Origin: Pseudomonas sp. R4-35-07
GTDB taxonomy: Bacteria > Pseudomonadota > Gammaproteobacteria > Pseudomonadales > Pseudomonadaceae
Reading direction: 5' to 3'
NCBI RefSeq assembly: GCF_003852235.1
Contig: NZ_CP027732.1
Location: 806,001-870,000 of the forward strand
DNA length: 64,000 nucleotides
Shown: positions 56,553 through 64,000 of the stretch, one piece after another
Numbering within the stretch: position 1 is the first letter of the stretch
How the letters are laid out: each line of letters starts with the position of its first letter
Program-made: the position numbers and the translations under genes
The notes under the pieces: generated by a model
What the model saw: the letters and a program-made list of their open reading frames with translations, nothing else
Databases searched by the model: none
What the model was told of the DNA's origin: nothing

Positions 56553-57032
56553 TCAGTGAGCCAGCCGCTGCATGCCGACGAACACGGCGGCCCAAAGTAC
56601 CGCCAGCCCGGCCATTGTCGGCCCCAGTCCATAGCCAAACTGCACGCCAGCCAATTGGCTGCCGGCGTAATACGACAACGGCCCACCCACCGCGCCCAAC
56701 AGGGCGGCACGCCACCAGGGCCGGGCGCTCCAGGCCAGGCAGTGGCGCAAGGTCGTAGCCAGCAATGCCCACAGCAACATCAACCAGAACGGAATCAACG
56801 GCCCCGGTTCGCTGAAGTGGAAAACCCCAAGTGTGCGCAACAGCGTGTCGAGCAGCGTGCCGGCGAGCGTCACGCCGACGATCAGCACCCCGTCATCCGC
56901 CAGCGGACTTATCCACAGCAGGTTGATCACCAATACCGCCAGCCCCACCAGCAGCCACAGGCTGTCGCCGCCGAGCACACAGGCAAACCAGCCGCACTGG
57001 AACAGCGCCGCATTCGCCAGGGATTTAAGCAC
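56553..57032 (-). CDS. DUF2878 membrane protein
   Basis: 159 residues from the GTG at 57030-57032, which lies inside the end of the upstream gene. About six hydrophobic helices (for example LWLLVGLAVLVINLLWISPL and IPFWLMLLWALLATTLRHCL). It matches the DUF2878 family, commonly found with DUF1365 and cyclopropane fatty acid synthase-like genes. The function is unknown; an inner-membrane role in the lipid pathway is plausible. Confidence 0.82.
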   Translation of the reverse strand: MLKSLANAALFQCGWFACVLGGDSLWLLVGLAVLVINLLWISPLADDGVLIVGVTLAGTLLDTLLRTLGVFHFSEPGPLIPFWLMLLWALLATTLRHCLAWSARPWWRAALLGAVGGPLSYYAGSQLAGVQFGYGLGPTMAGLAVLWAAVFVGMQRLAH

Positions 57033-58296
57033 TGAAGCGCCCGAGCAACGGCGGGTTGATTGCCGCAGGCTTGGCCAGCAGTAACTGCGCGGTGCCAATC
57101 GTGCGCTCCATGAAGCCGCCCTCGCAGTAGCACAGGTAGAACTCCCACAAGCGCAGGAAGTACTCGTCGTAGCCAAGCTCGGCGAGGCGGCCATGGGCGC
57201 GGCGAAAGTTCTCATGCCACAGGCGCAGGGTTCGTGCGTAGTGCAGGCCGAAATCCTCCATGTGCAGCAGGTTCATGTCGGTGTCGCGGCAGACGATCTG
57301 CAGCATGTTCTGCACACTGGGCAGGGCGCCGCCGGGAAAGATGTAGCGTTGGATGAAGTCGACGCTGTGCTTGGCCTGCTCAAAGCGTTGTTCGCGAATG
57401 GTGATGGCTTGCAGCAGCATCAGGCCGTCGGGTTTGAGCAAATGCGCACACTGCTTGAAATACGTAGGCAGGAAGCGATGGCCTACCGCTTCGATCATTT
57501 CGATGGACACCAGCTTGTCGTACACACCCGTGAGGTCGCGGTAGTCCTGCAGCAGCACCGTCACCTGACTGTGCAGGCCCGCCGCCGCGATGCGCTGCGC
57601 GGTGTAGGCAAACTGCTCTTTGGACAAGGTGGTCGTGGTGACCTTGCAACCATAATGCTGCGCCGCGTACAGCGCCATGCTGCCCCAGCCGGTGCCGATT
57701 TCCAGCAGGTGATCGCTGGGCTTGAGCGACAGTTTCTGGCAGATGCGTTCCAGCTTGTTCAGTTGCGCCTGTTCCAGGGTGTCGTCGGCGCTGAGAAATT
57801 GCGCTGCCGAATACATCATGGTCGGGTCGAGAAACGCCTCGAACAGGTCGTTGCCCAGGTCGTAATGGGCCGCGATATTTTTCTGCGAACCCTTGCGCGT
57901 GTTGCGGTTGAGCCAGTGCAGACCCTGGGTGAACGGCCGCGCCAGGCGGGCCAGGCCACCTTCCATCGCATCAAGCACGTCGAGGTTGCTGACCATCACC
58001 CGTACCACGGCGGTCAGGTCCGGGCTGCTCCAATAACCGTGGATAAATGCCTCGCCGGCGCCGATCGAGCCGTTGGCGGCCACCAGGCCCCACGCCGCCG
58101 AATCCAGGATCTGGATTTCCCCCAGCAGGTGCGCTTCCCGTGCCCCGAACACTTGTCGCTCGCCGTCCTCGACGATCACCAATTGGCCGTGGCGCAATTG
58201 GCTGAGTTGGCGCAACACGCCTTTGCGCAATAGCGCAGCGCTGATGCCGTTGACGTTCAGGCGATTGGTCTTGACCGATAAGCTAGGGGATTTCAT
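57025..58296 (-). CDS. cfa: cyclopropane-fatty-acyl-phospholipid synthase family protein
   Basis: 423 residues from the ATG at 58294-58296 (AAGGA upstream). The SAM-binding motif LLEIGTGWGSMALYAAQHYG and the C-terminal FYLCYCEGGF (family active-site cysteine) are present. It adds a methylene or methyl group from SAM to unsaturated acyl chains of phospholipids. In Rhodobacter similar enzymes next to photolyase genes make methyl-branched precursors of furan fatty acids. Overlaps on both sides indicate tight co-translation. Confidence 0.9.
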   Translation of the reverse strand: MKSPSLSVKTNRLNVNGISAALLRKGVLRQLSQLRHGQLVIVEDGERQVFGAREAHLLGEIQILDSAAWGLVAANGSIGAGEAFIHGYWSSPDLTAVVRVMVSNLDVLDAMEGGLARLARPFTQGLHWLNRNTRKGSQKNIAAHYDLGNDLFEAFLDPTMMYSAAQFLSADDTLEQAQLNKLERICQKLSLKPSDHLLEIGTGWGSMALYAAQHYGCKVTTTTLSKEQFAYTAQRIAAAGLHSQVTVLLQDYRDLTGVYDKLVSIEMIEAVGHRFLPTYFKQCAHLLKPDGLMLLQAITIREQRFEQAKHSVDFIQRYIFPGGALPSVQNMLQIVCRDTDMNLLHMEDFGLHYARTLRLWHENFRRAHGRLAELGYDEYFLRLWEFYLCYCEGGFMERTIGTAQLLLAKPAAINPPLLGRFSA

Positions 58297-59092
58297 GGCG
58301 GCGGTCCTTGGTATACCCGACTGCGGTGCTGGAGACGCCATCGGCGGCTCGGTGGGGGAAAATCGGTGTGCGTTTGAGCAGCAGGCGCAGGGCCTGCCAG
58401 TAAATCGCGAGGCAAGTCTTGGCGGTCATCCAGGGAAAGCGCCATAGATAGCGATGCAGGCTGGCGCGGGTCAGGGCCTCTTTTTGCAGGCTCAAGGTGG
58501 CGTCGAAGACTTTATGTGCGCCTTGCCAATCGGCCATGTGCACGCCGAGCCGGGCGGCCGGCGGGCTGAAGCTCATGCGGTATTCCAGGTCGCGTGGCAG
58601 GAAGGGCGATACATGGAACGCCTTGGCCACGGCGAAGTGCTGATGCTCATCGGCGCCCATTGCCTGGGTCGGCAACACGTAGTGATAGCGCTCGCGCCAC
58701 GGTGTATTGGTGACTTCGCACAGGATCGCCGCCAGTTGCCCGTCGGTCTCGAAACAATAGAAGAAACTCACCGGATTGAACGCCAGGCCCCAACTGCGGG
58801 CCTGGGTCAGCAGGCAGATAGCGCCCTGCGGGGTGCGTCCCAGGGTCTTGCCGACTTCCTGGCGCACCGCGTCGCTCAAGCTCATACCGTGGCGCGTGAA
58901 TTGGCGCAGGTAATCCTGCTGGCGAAAGCCGAACGGCGCCAGGCGGCTCACGCCAGCCAGGGGGGAGAGCGCGAGCACCGCGTCCTCTTCGCTGAGGTCC
59001 AGGTACAGCAGGCCGATGCGGTAGCGAAAGGCATGGACCTTGGGCGTAAACCGACGATGGGCGATCCAGCCGCTGTACAGGGCGCTGTTCAC
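58283..59092 (-). CDS. DUF1365 family protein
   Basis: 269 residues from GTG at 59090-59092, overlapping the FAD gene in GTGA. Conserved DUF1365 stretches are SGWIAHRRFTPKVHAFRYRI, LAFNPVSFFYCF and FHVSPFLPRD. The biochemical role is unsettled; the family consistently accompanies FAD oxidoreductase and CFA-like synthase genes and is presumed to act in the same lipid pathway. Confidence 0.9.
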   Translation of the reverse strand: MNSALYSGWIAHRRFTPKVHAFRYRIGLLYLDLSEEDAVLALSPLAGVSRLAPFGFRQQDYLRQFTRHGMSLSDAVRQEVGKTLGRTPQGAICLLTQARSWGLAFNPVSFFYCFETDGQLAAILCEVTNTPWRERYHYVLPTQAMGADEHQHFAVAKAFHVSPFLPRDLEYRMSFSPPAARLGVHMADWQGAHKVFDATLSLQKEALTRASLHRYLWRFPWMTAKTCLAIYWQALRLLLKRTPIFPHRAADGVSSTAVGYTKDRRHEIP

Positions 59093-60336
59093 AGGGTTTC
59101 CCCAAAGGCCTGGGCCACGCGCAGGGCGCTGACCACGCCATCTTCGTGGAAACCGTTGGCCCAGTAGGCGCCGCAGTAGAACGTGTTGCGCGCGCCATGC
59201 AATTCTTCCCAGCGCGCCTGCGCGGCCACCGCTGCCAGACTGTATTGCGGATGGGCATAGGTGTAGCGCGCCAGGATCTTCAGCGGATCGATCATCGGCG
59301 TTTGGTTGAGGCTCACGCAAAAGGTGGTGGCGCTGTCGATGCCTTGCAGGATGTTCATGTCGTAGGTGACAGCGGCCTGATGCTGCTGACTGCCGCTCAG
59401 CCGGTAATTCCAACTGGCCCAGGCCAGCTTGCGGTCGGGCAGCAGTCGCGTATCGGTGTGCAGCACCACGTCGTTGTCGGCATAGGGCAGGGCGCCAAGG
59501 ATTTGCTGTTCGGCCAGGCTGGGGTCGGCGAGCAATGCCAGGGCCTGGTCGCTGTGGCAGGCGAAGACCACGCGATCGAACGTCTCGCTGCCGGCCGCGC
59601 TGTGGATAACCACACCGTCGTCGGTGCGTTGCACGTTATGCACAGGGCAGTTGAGGCGCACGTGATCGCGGAAACTGCGGGCCAGCGGTTCGATATAACA
59701 GCTGGAGCCGCCTTCGATCACGCACCACTGCGGGCGATTGCTCACCGACAGCAAACCGTGGTTCTTGAAGAAACGCACGAAGAACTGCAAGGGGAACTTG
59801 AGCATGTCGGCCAAGGACATCGACCAGATCGCCGCGCCCATCGGCACGATGTAGTGGCGGATAAAGCGCGGGCCATAACCGCCGGCGTCGAGATAATCAC
59901 CCAGGGTCATGTCGGCGCTGATGCGCTGCGCTTGCAGGTCCTGCGGCGCCTGACGATTGAAGCGCAGAATATCGCGCAGCATGCCCCAGAACCCTGGCGA
60001 CAGCATGTTGCTACGCTGGGCAAACAGGCTGTTGAGGTTATTGCCGTTGTATTCGAACCCCGCGCTCGGGTCGCACACCGAGAAACTCATCTCGGTAGGT
60101 TTGAACCTGACGCCGATCTGCCCCAGCAGGCGGATGAAATTGGGATAGGTCCAGTCGTTGAACACAATAAAGCCGGTGTCCACCGCATAGCGTTGGCCTT
60201 CGACCGTCACGTTGGCCGTATGGGTATGCCCGCCGAGGCAGTCACCCGCCTCGAACAGTGTGATGTCGTGGCGCCGACTGAGCAGGTAGGCGCTGGTGAG
60301 CCCGGCGATACCGCTGCCGATAATGGCGATCTTCAC
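59089..60336 (-). CDS. FAD-dependent oxidoreductase (amine oxidase-like flavoprotein)
   Basis: 415 residues. The N-terminal dinucleotide site IAIIGSGIAGLTSAYLLSR is followed by the acidic strand ending ITLFEAGDCLGGHT. The family-specific VDTGFIVFNDWTYPNFIRL follows. It resembles carotenoid/fatty-acid desaturase-like flavoproteins conserved beside DUF1365. It probably oxidises an acyl chain of membrane lipids, inferred from operon context. Confidence 0.88.
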   Translation of the reverse strand: MKIAIIGSGIAGLTSAYLLSRRHDITLFEAGDCLGGHTHTANVTVEGQRYAVDTGFIVFNDWTYPNFIRLLGQIGVRFKPTEMSFSVCDPSAGFEYNGNNLNSLFAQRSNMLSPGFWGMLRDILRFNRQAPQDLQAQRISADMTLGDYLDAGGYGPRFIRHYIVPMGAAIWSMSLADMLKFPLQFFVRFFKNHGLLSVSNRPQWCVIEGGSSCYIEPLARSFRDHVRLNCPVHNVQRTDDGVVIHSAAGSETFDRVVFACHSDQALALLADPSLAEQQILGALPYADNDVVLHTDTRLLPDRKLAWASWNYRLSGSQQHQAAVTYDMNILQGIDSATTFCVSLNQTPMIDPLKILARYTYAHPQYSLAAVAAQARWEELHGARNTFYCGAYWANGFHEDGVVSALRVAQAFGETL

Positions 60337-61115
60337 AGGTCGTCCTTGTGCGGCGGCGGGCTGCGCAACATGCGTTTGCCGATGATCAATTGGGCCCGGT
60401 TAGGCAGCTTCGACAGTGGCCACAAGGTGGCGATGAACATAGCCGGAAAGGCGATCTCCAGCGGGCGCTTTTCCAGTTTGGCGAAGATATGTCTCGCCGC
60501 CTTGTTGGCCGACCAGCTTAACGGCATGGGGAAATCATTGCGTTCGGTCAGGGGCGTGTCGACAAACCCCGGGCTGATCACCGTGACGTCGATGTTCTCG
60601 GGCGACAGGCTGATGCGCAGGGATTCGAACAAGTAGCGCAGCCCCGCTTTCGAGGCGCCATAGGCTTCGGCACGTGGCATGGGCAGGTAGGTCACGGCGC
60701 TGGCCACGCCCACCAGGTGTGGCGTACGCCCGGCACGCAACAGCGGCAGCGCGGCTTCGATGCAATAACTGCTGGCCAGCAGGTTGGTGCGCACCACGTG
60801 TTCGATGATCGATGCATCGAACTGCCGGGCGTCGACGTACTCACAGGTGCCGGCGTTGAGGATCACCGTATCCAGCGAGCCCCAGGCTTCGCCGATTCGT
60901 TCACCGATCTCGCGTACGGTCTGGCTGTTGGTCAGGTCGCCGGCCACCACCAGCACTTGCCCCGGATAACGCTGGGCGAGTGCTGCCAATGGGCCTTTGG
61001 TGCGCGAGCTGAGCGCCACATGGGCGCCGCTGTTGAGCAACTCCACGGCCAGCGCGGCGCCGATGCCACTGCTGGCGCCGGTCAACCAATAACGACGGGG
61101 CGGTGTCAGGCTCAT
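60333..61115 (-). CDS. short-chain dehydrogenase/reductase
   Basis: 260 residues. The cofactor motif TGASSGIGAAL lies near residue 13, and NAG and the catalytic YGASK are present. Substrate unknown; its neighbours suggest a lipid intermediate. It overlaps the genes on both sides by 4 bp. Confidence 0.92.
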   Translation of the reverse strand: MSLTPPRRYWLTGASSGIGAALAVELLNSGAHVALSSRTKGPLAALAQRYPGQVLVVAGDLTNSQTVREIGERIGEAWGSLDTVILNAGTCEYVDARQFDASIIEHVVRTNLLASSYCIEAALPLLRAGRTPHLVGVASAVTYLPMPRAEAYGASKAGLRYLFESLRISLSPENIDVTVISPGFVDTPLTERNDFPMPLSWSANKAARHIFAKLEKRPLEIAFPAMFIATLWPLSKLPNRAQLIIGKRMLRSPPPHKDDL

Positions 61116-62551
61116 CCCATTCTCCTCTCTGGACGCGTGGGCAGGCTGCGAAAGGCGGCAAGGGCGCGCTCGCGGGAGTGTTTCAGGTCAACGATAGCGC
61201 GCGGGTAATCGGCCACTCCAAACAAACCGCCGGCGGCTTGCGGGCTGTGCACGTCCTTCTTATTCAGCGCGGCCAGCTCCGGCAGCCAGTGCTTGATGAA
61301 CAGGCCTTCGCTGTCGAATTTTTCCGACTGGCTCAACGGGCTGAAAATCCGGAAATATGGCGCCGAATCGGTACCCGTCGATGAACTCCACTGCCAGCCA
61401 CCGTTGTTGGCCGCCAAGTCGCCGTCGATCAAGTGCCGCATGAAGAAGCGCTCACCTTCGCGCCAGTCGATCAGCAGGTTCTTGGTCAGGAACATCGCCA
61501 CCACCATGCGCAGGCGGTTGTGCATCCAGCCGGTTTCCAGCAGTTGGCGCATGGCCGCGTCGATAATCGGCAAACCGGTGCGCGCTTGCTGCCAGGCGGC
61601 CAGGTCCTCGGGCGCGTTGCGCCAGGCCACGGCTTCGGTTTCGGGGCGGAACGCACGATGGCGCGAAACCCGTGGGTAACCCACCAGGATGTGTTTGTAG
61701 AACTCACGCCATAGCAGTTCGTTGATCCAGGTGATCGTGCCGATGTCGCCGCTTTCGAACTCGCCCTGGTTGAACTGCAACGCCGCGTGCAGGCACTGGC
61801 GTGGCGACACGACTCCGGCGGCCAGGTAGGCGGACAGCTGGCTGGTGCCGGGCTTGGCGGGGAAGTCGCGCTCGTCTTTGTAATAGCTGATTTGCTCGTC
61901 CGCAAAGGCGTCGAGGCGACGGCGCGCTTCGTCTTCACCGGCGGGCCACAGGGCACGCAAGGTTTCACTGGGTGACGCGAAACCTTCAACGCGGGTGGGG
62001 ATGACGTCGCTTTTTACGTCGAGCCGGGCCTGGGCCTTGGGGCTCACCACCAGGCGCGGCAAGGCGCTGTGCAGGCGGGTGTAGCAGACTTTTCGGAACT
62101 GGCTGAACACCTGGAAGTAAGTGCCGGACTTAGTCAACACGCTACCCGGCTGGAAAAACAATTGGTCCAGGTAGCGCTGGAAGGTCACGCCCTGGGCTTC
62201 CAACGCCTGGGCCACGGCGGCGTCGCGCCGGCCCTCGTGGATACCGTATTCCTCGTTGACGTGCACCGATTGCACCTTGAGCTCCCGGCACAGCTGGCTC
62301 AATACGCCGGGCGCCTGGTCCCAGGTGTCGGCGTGGCGGATCAACAGCGGGATGTTCAGGGCTGCCAGCGCCTGGCTCAGCGCTTGCAGGTTGCGTAGCC
62401 AGAAGTCGACCTTGCAGGGCGCGTCATCGTGGGCCAGCCATTGTTGCGGCGTGATCAGGTAAACCGCCGCGACCGGGCCTCGCTGGCTTGCGGCAGCCAG
62501 GGCGGTGTTGTCGTGAAGGCGCAGGTCGGTGCGCAGCCAGATCAAGTGCAT
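61112..62551 (-). CDS. phrB: deoxyribodipyrimidine photolyase
   Basis: 479 residues. N-terminal antenna domain (HLIWLRTDLRLHDNTALAAA). FAD domain with ITWINELLWREFYKHILVGY, MRQLLETGWMHNRLRMVVA and NNGGWQWSSSTGTDSAPYFR. It repairs cyclobutane pyrimidine dimers using blue light. Its place in the operon behind a LitR-like regulator suggests light control. Confidence 0.95.
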   Translation of the reverse strand: MHLIWLRTDLRLHDNTALAAASQRGPVAAVYLITPQQWLAHDDAPCKVDFWLRNLQALSQALAALNIPLLIRHADTWDQAPGVLSQLCRELKVQSVHVNEEYGIHEGRRDAAVAQALEAQGVTFQRYLDQLFFQPGSVLTKSGTYFQVFSQFRKVCYTRLHSALPRLVVSPKAQARLDVKSDVIPTRVEGFASPSETLRALWPAGEDEARRRLDAFADEQISYYKDERDFPAKPGTSQLSAYLAAGVVSPRQCLHAALQFNQGEFESGDIGTITWINELLWREFYKHILVGYPRVSRHRAFRPETEAVAWRNAPEDLAAWQQARTGLPIIDAAMRQLLETGWMHNRLRMVVAMFLTKNLLIDWREGERFFMRHLIDGDLAANNGGWQWSSSTGTDSAPYFRIFSPLSQSEKFDSEGLFIKHWLPELAALNKKDVHSPQAAGGLFGVADYPRAIVDLKHSRERALAAFRSLPTRPERRMG

Positions 62552-63481
62552 TTAGACAATTCCACGCTGGAGCAATATCTGATGGGCCGACAACGGGTCT
62601 TCGGCGACGAACACGTCGGGGAGGTCATGGGTGAGTGCGGCCAACTCGGCGTGGTGGATGCGCACCGTGGGGCCGGCAATCAGTATCGGGCAACCAACGC
62701 CGGCCAGCAGTTTGGTGAGTGCCGGGACCTGCAGCGCTTTGCTTGAATACAGCAGCACCGCGCGCGGTTGCAGGTGTTCTACCGCCAGGGCCAGTTCGCC
62801 GGCGGGCAGCGGCCAGTCGAACACCTCCACCGGGCAGTCGGCGCTGCTGGCCAGCCAGGCGCTGAGCCACAAGTGCGGTTCCAGGAGTAAGTCGGAGTGG
62901 TTGACCAGCAGCAACGGGGCGCCGTGGAGTTGACGATTGTTGTGGTAAATCCGCGCGCCAAACTTGCTGCGCAGCCACGACAGGAAAAACACCCGCTCCA
63001 TCTGCGCGCCGAATTGACCCTGCCATTTCTGTTCAAGCTCGCGAAGCAGCGGCAACATCAATTGCTCGCACAGTGTGCGTGGCGGGTAGAGCGCCATGGC
63101 TTGGTTGAAGGCATCGTCGACCCGGCGTTCAGCCAATTCGCCAATGGCAGTGATCAAAGTTTGACGCAAGGCGTGCCATTCATTCTCCATCGGCTCGGGG
63201 TTGGCCTGGGCGGAGTCGATCAAGCCTTTTACCTGGCTGACCGGCACGCCCCGATTGAGCCAGGTGAGGATGGCGTGGATACGCTGCACATGTTCGGCGC
63301 TGAACAACCGATGCCCTTTGGGCGTGCGCTGGGGCACGATCAGGCCGTAGCGGCGTTCCCAGGCGCGCAGGGTCACGGCGTTGACGCCGGTCTGGCGCGC
63401 CACCTCGCGGATCGGTAGCCAGCCATTTTTCAGGGCTTGGGCGATGTCTTCGCCGGTTTCGTCTTGCAGGGCAACGTTCAT
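62552..63481 (-). CDS. MerR-family regulator, LitR/CarH-like class without B12 motif
   Basis: 309 residues. The N-terminal MerR DNA-binding domain is WLPIREVARQTGVNAVTLRA followed by WERRYGLIVPQRTPKGHRLF. The C-terminal part has the LitR/CarH fold outline (helical bundle, then Rossmann-like strands). The cobalamin-binding DxHxxG signature is absent. P. putida LitR-type proteins without the B12 site control phr, cfa and related genes in response to light together with small LOV proteins. A similar role here is inferred from family and operon. Confidence 0.85.
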   Translation of the reverse strand: MNVALQDETGEDIAQALKNGWLPIREVARQTGVNAVTLRAWERRYGLIVPQRTPKGHRLFSAEHVQRIHAILTWLNRGVPVSQVKGLIDSAQANPEPMENEWHALRQTLITAIGELAERRVDDAFNQAMALYPPRTLCEQLMLPLLRELEQKWQGQFGAQMERVFFLSWLRSKFGARIYHNNRQLHGAPLLLVNHSDLLLEPHLWLSAWLASSADCPVEVFDWPLPAGELALAVEHLQPRAVLLYSSKALQVPALTKLLAGVGCPILIAGPTVRIHHAELAALTHDLPDVFVAEDPLSAHQILLQRGIV

Positions 63482-63484
63482 GGC

Positions 63485-64000
63485 TTAGATCGCATTACGC
63501 AGGCTGAGATTTTCCGGGTGCGGTTGCAGGTAGGCCTGCTGCGCAATGTAGCGGTCCGGGTGTTGACGAAAGTGATGCTTGAGCAGGGTAAGCGGTACCA
63601 CCAGAGGCACGATGCCTTGGCGGTATTGGCCGATGATGGTTTGCATTTCCTGCTTGTCGTCGACGCTGATCGACGCCTTGAGGTAGCCGCTAATGTGTTG
63701 CAGCACATTGGTGTGGGTACCGCGGGTGGCGCACCTTTTAAGGCCCGTCATCAGTTCGCAGAAGTAGCAGGTGGCCAACTCGTCGAGGTTGTCATCCTTG
63801 CCCATGGTGCCGAGCAACTGGCCGAGGCTTTTGTAGTGCGCCGGGCTGTGGGCCATCAGCAAGTATTTGTAGCGCGAGTGAAAGGCCAGCAGGCGATGAC
63901 GCGTCAGGCCATCGGCGAGCAGTTGCTGCCAGCTGGCGTAGACAAAAACGCGGGTGAGGAAATTTTCTCGCAATACCGGGTCATTCAGACGGCCGTCTTC
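63485..64000 (-). CDS. DUF523-DUF1722 (YbgA-type) protein, C-terminal part
   Basis: The frame is open to the right edge, so the N-terminal part is missing. The visible segment (RENFLTRVFVYASWQQLLADG ... RYKYLLMAHSPAHYKSLGQL) is the DUF1722/YbgA domain. The few residues before it (EDGRLNDPVL) match the linker from an N-terminal DUF523 domain. The family is regularly next to photolyase genes; its function is unknown. It leads the leftward operon in this window. Confidence 0.85.
   Translation of the reverse strand, partial: EDGRLNDPVLRENFLTRVFVYASWQQLLADGLTRHRLLAFHSRYKYLLMAHSPAHYKSLGQLLGTMGKDDNLDELATCYFCELMTGLKRCATRGTHTNVLQHISGYLKASISVDDKQEMQTIIGQYRQGIVPLVVPLTLLKHHFRQHPDRYIAQQAYLQPHPENLSLRNAI

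Noticed and set aside
59146..60636. 496-codon open frame opposite the FAD oxidoreductase
   Set aside because: Shadow of a confidently identified flavoprotein with a complete dinucleotide site.

Overview
The window is chromosomal DNA from a Pseudomonas of the P. fluorescens group. The evidence is gene order (mksFEB, holD-rimI, carbonic anhydrase; ychF-pth-rplY-prs-tRNA-Gln-ispE-lolB; hemA-prfA-prmC-moeB-murI-pagL), high GC coding sequence, and dispersed REP doublets of the type known from P. fluorescens SBW25. No database could be searched, so all names rest on sequence motifs, length and gene order.

Layout. (1) 1-8400: the end of a PqiB-like MCE protein, the MksF-MksE-MksB condensin operon, the DNA polymerase III psi subunit with RimI, an acidic protein, a beta-carbonic anhydrase and a SET-domain protein. 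(2) 8400-20320: mixed accessory genes. These are an unknown exported protein, a Tat-exported phosphatase/phospholipase, a MntA-HepT toxin-antitoxin pair, an AtoE-type fatty acid permease, an MFS transporter, a soluble PAS-PAS chemotaxis receptor, a small DUF3077/DUF6124-like gene with a striking structured leader, an AraC regulator and a gamma-glutamyltransferase lipoprotein.

(3) 20400-43300: a near-complete Hrp1-family type III secretion island (rsp/rsc genes of P. fluorescens). An AvrE-family effector (RopE-like) has its own hrp box. The ECF sigma factor RspL (HrpL) sits behind a sigma-54 type promoter. A rightward operon hrpJ-hrcV-hrpQ-hrcN-hrpO-hrpP-hrcQ-hrcR-hrcS-hrcT-hrcU meets a leftward operon hrpA-like-hrpB-hrcJ-hrpD-hrpE-hrpF-hrpG-hrcC-hrpT-hrpV tail to tail. 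The inferred cascade is: the single HrpR/S-type enhancer-binding protein activates rspL through sigma-54; RspL then reads three hrp boxes (ropE, hrpJ, hrpA-like). hrcR carries a one-base frameshift in an A6 run, so the export apparatus may be broken or may need frame correction. hrcQ is one fused gene with a likely internal start.

(4) 43600-56060: housekeeping genes for translation, PRPP, isoprenoid, lipoprotein sorting, tetrapyrrole, release factor and peptidoglycan precursors. (5) 56190-64000: a tightly packed leftward operon starting beyond the window edge (DUF523/DUF1722, LitR-like MerR regulator, photolyase, SDR, FAD oxidoreductase, DUF1365, cyclopropane fatty acid synthase-like, DUF2878). 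It resembles the light/singlet-oxygen stress sets of other proteobacteria. The most unusual signal is the leader at 17075-17250: three related segments allow two mutually exclusive foldings, one of which covers the ribosome binding site.
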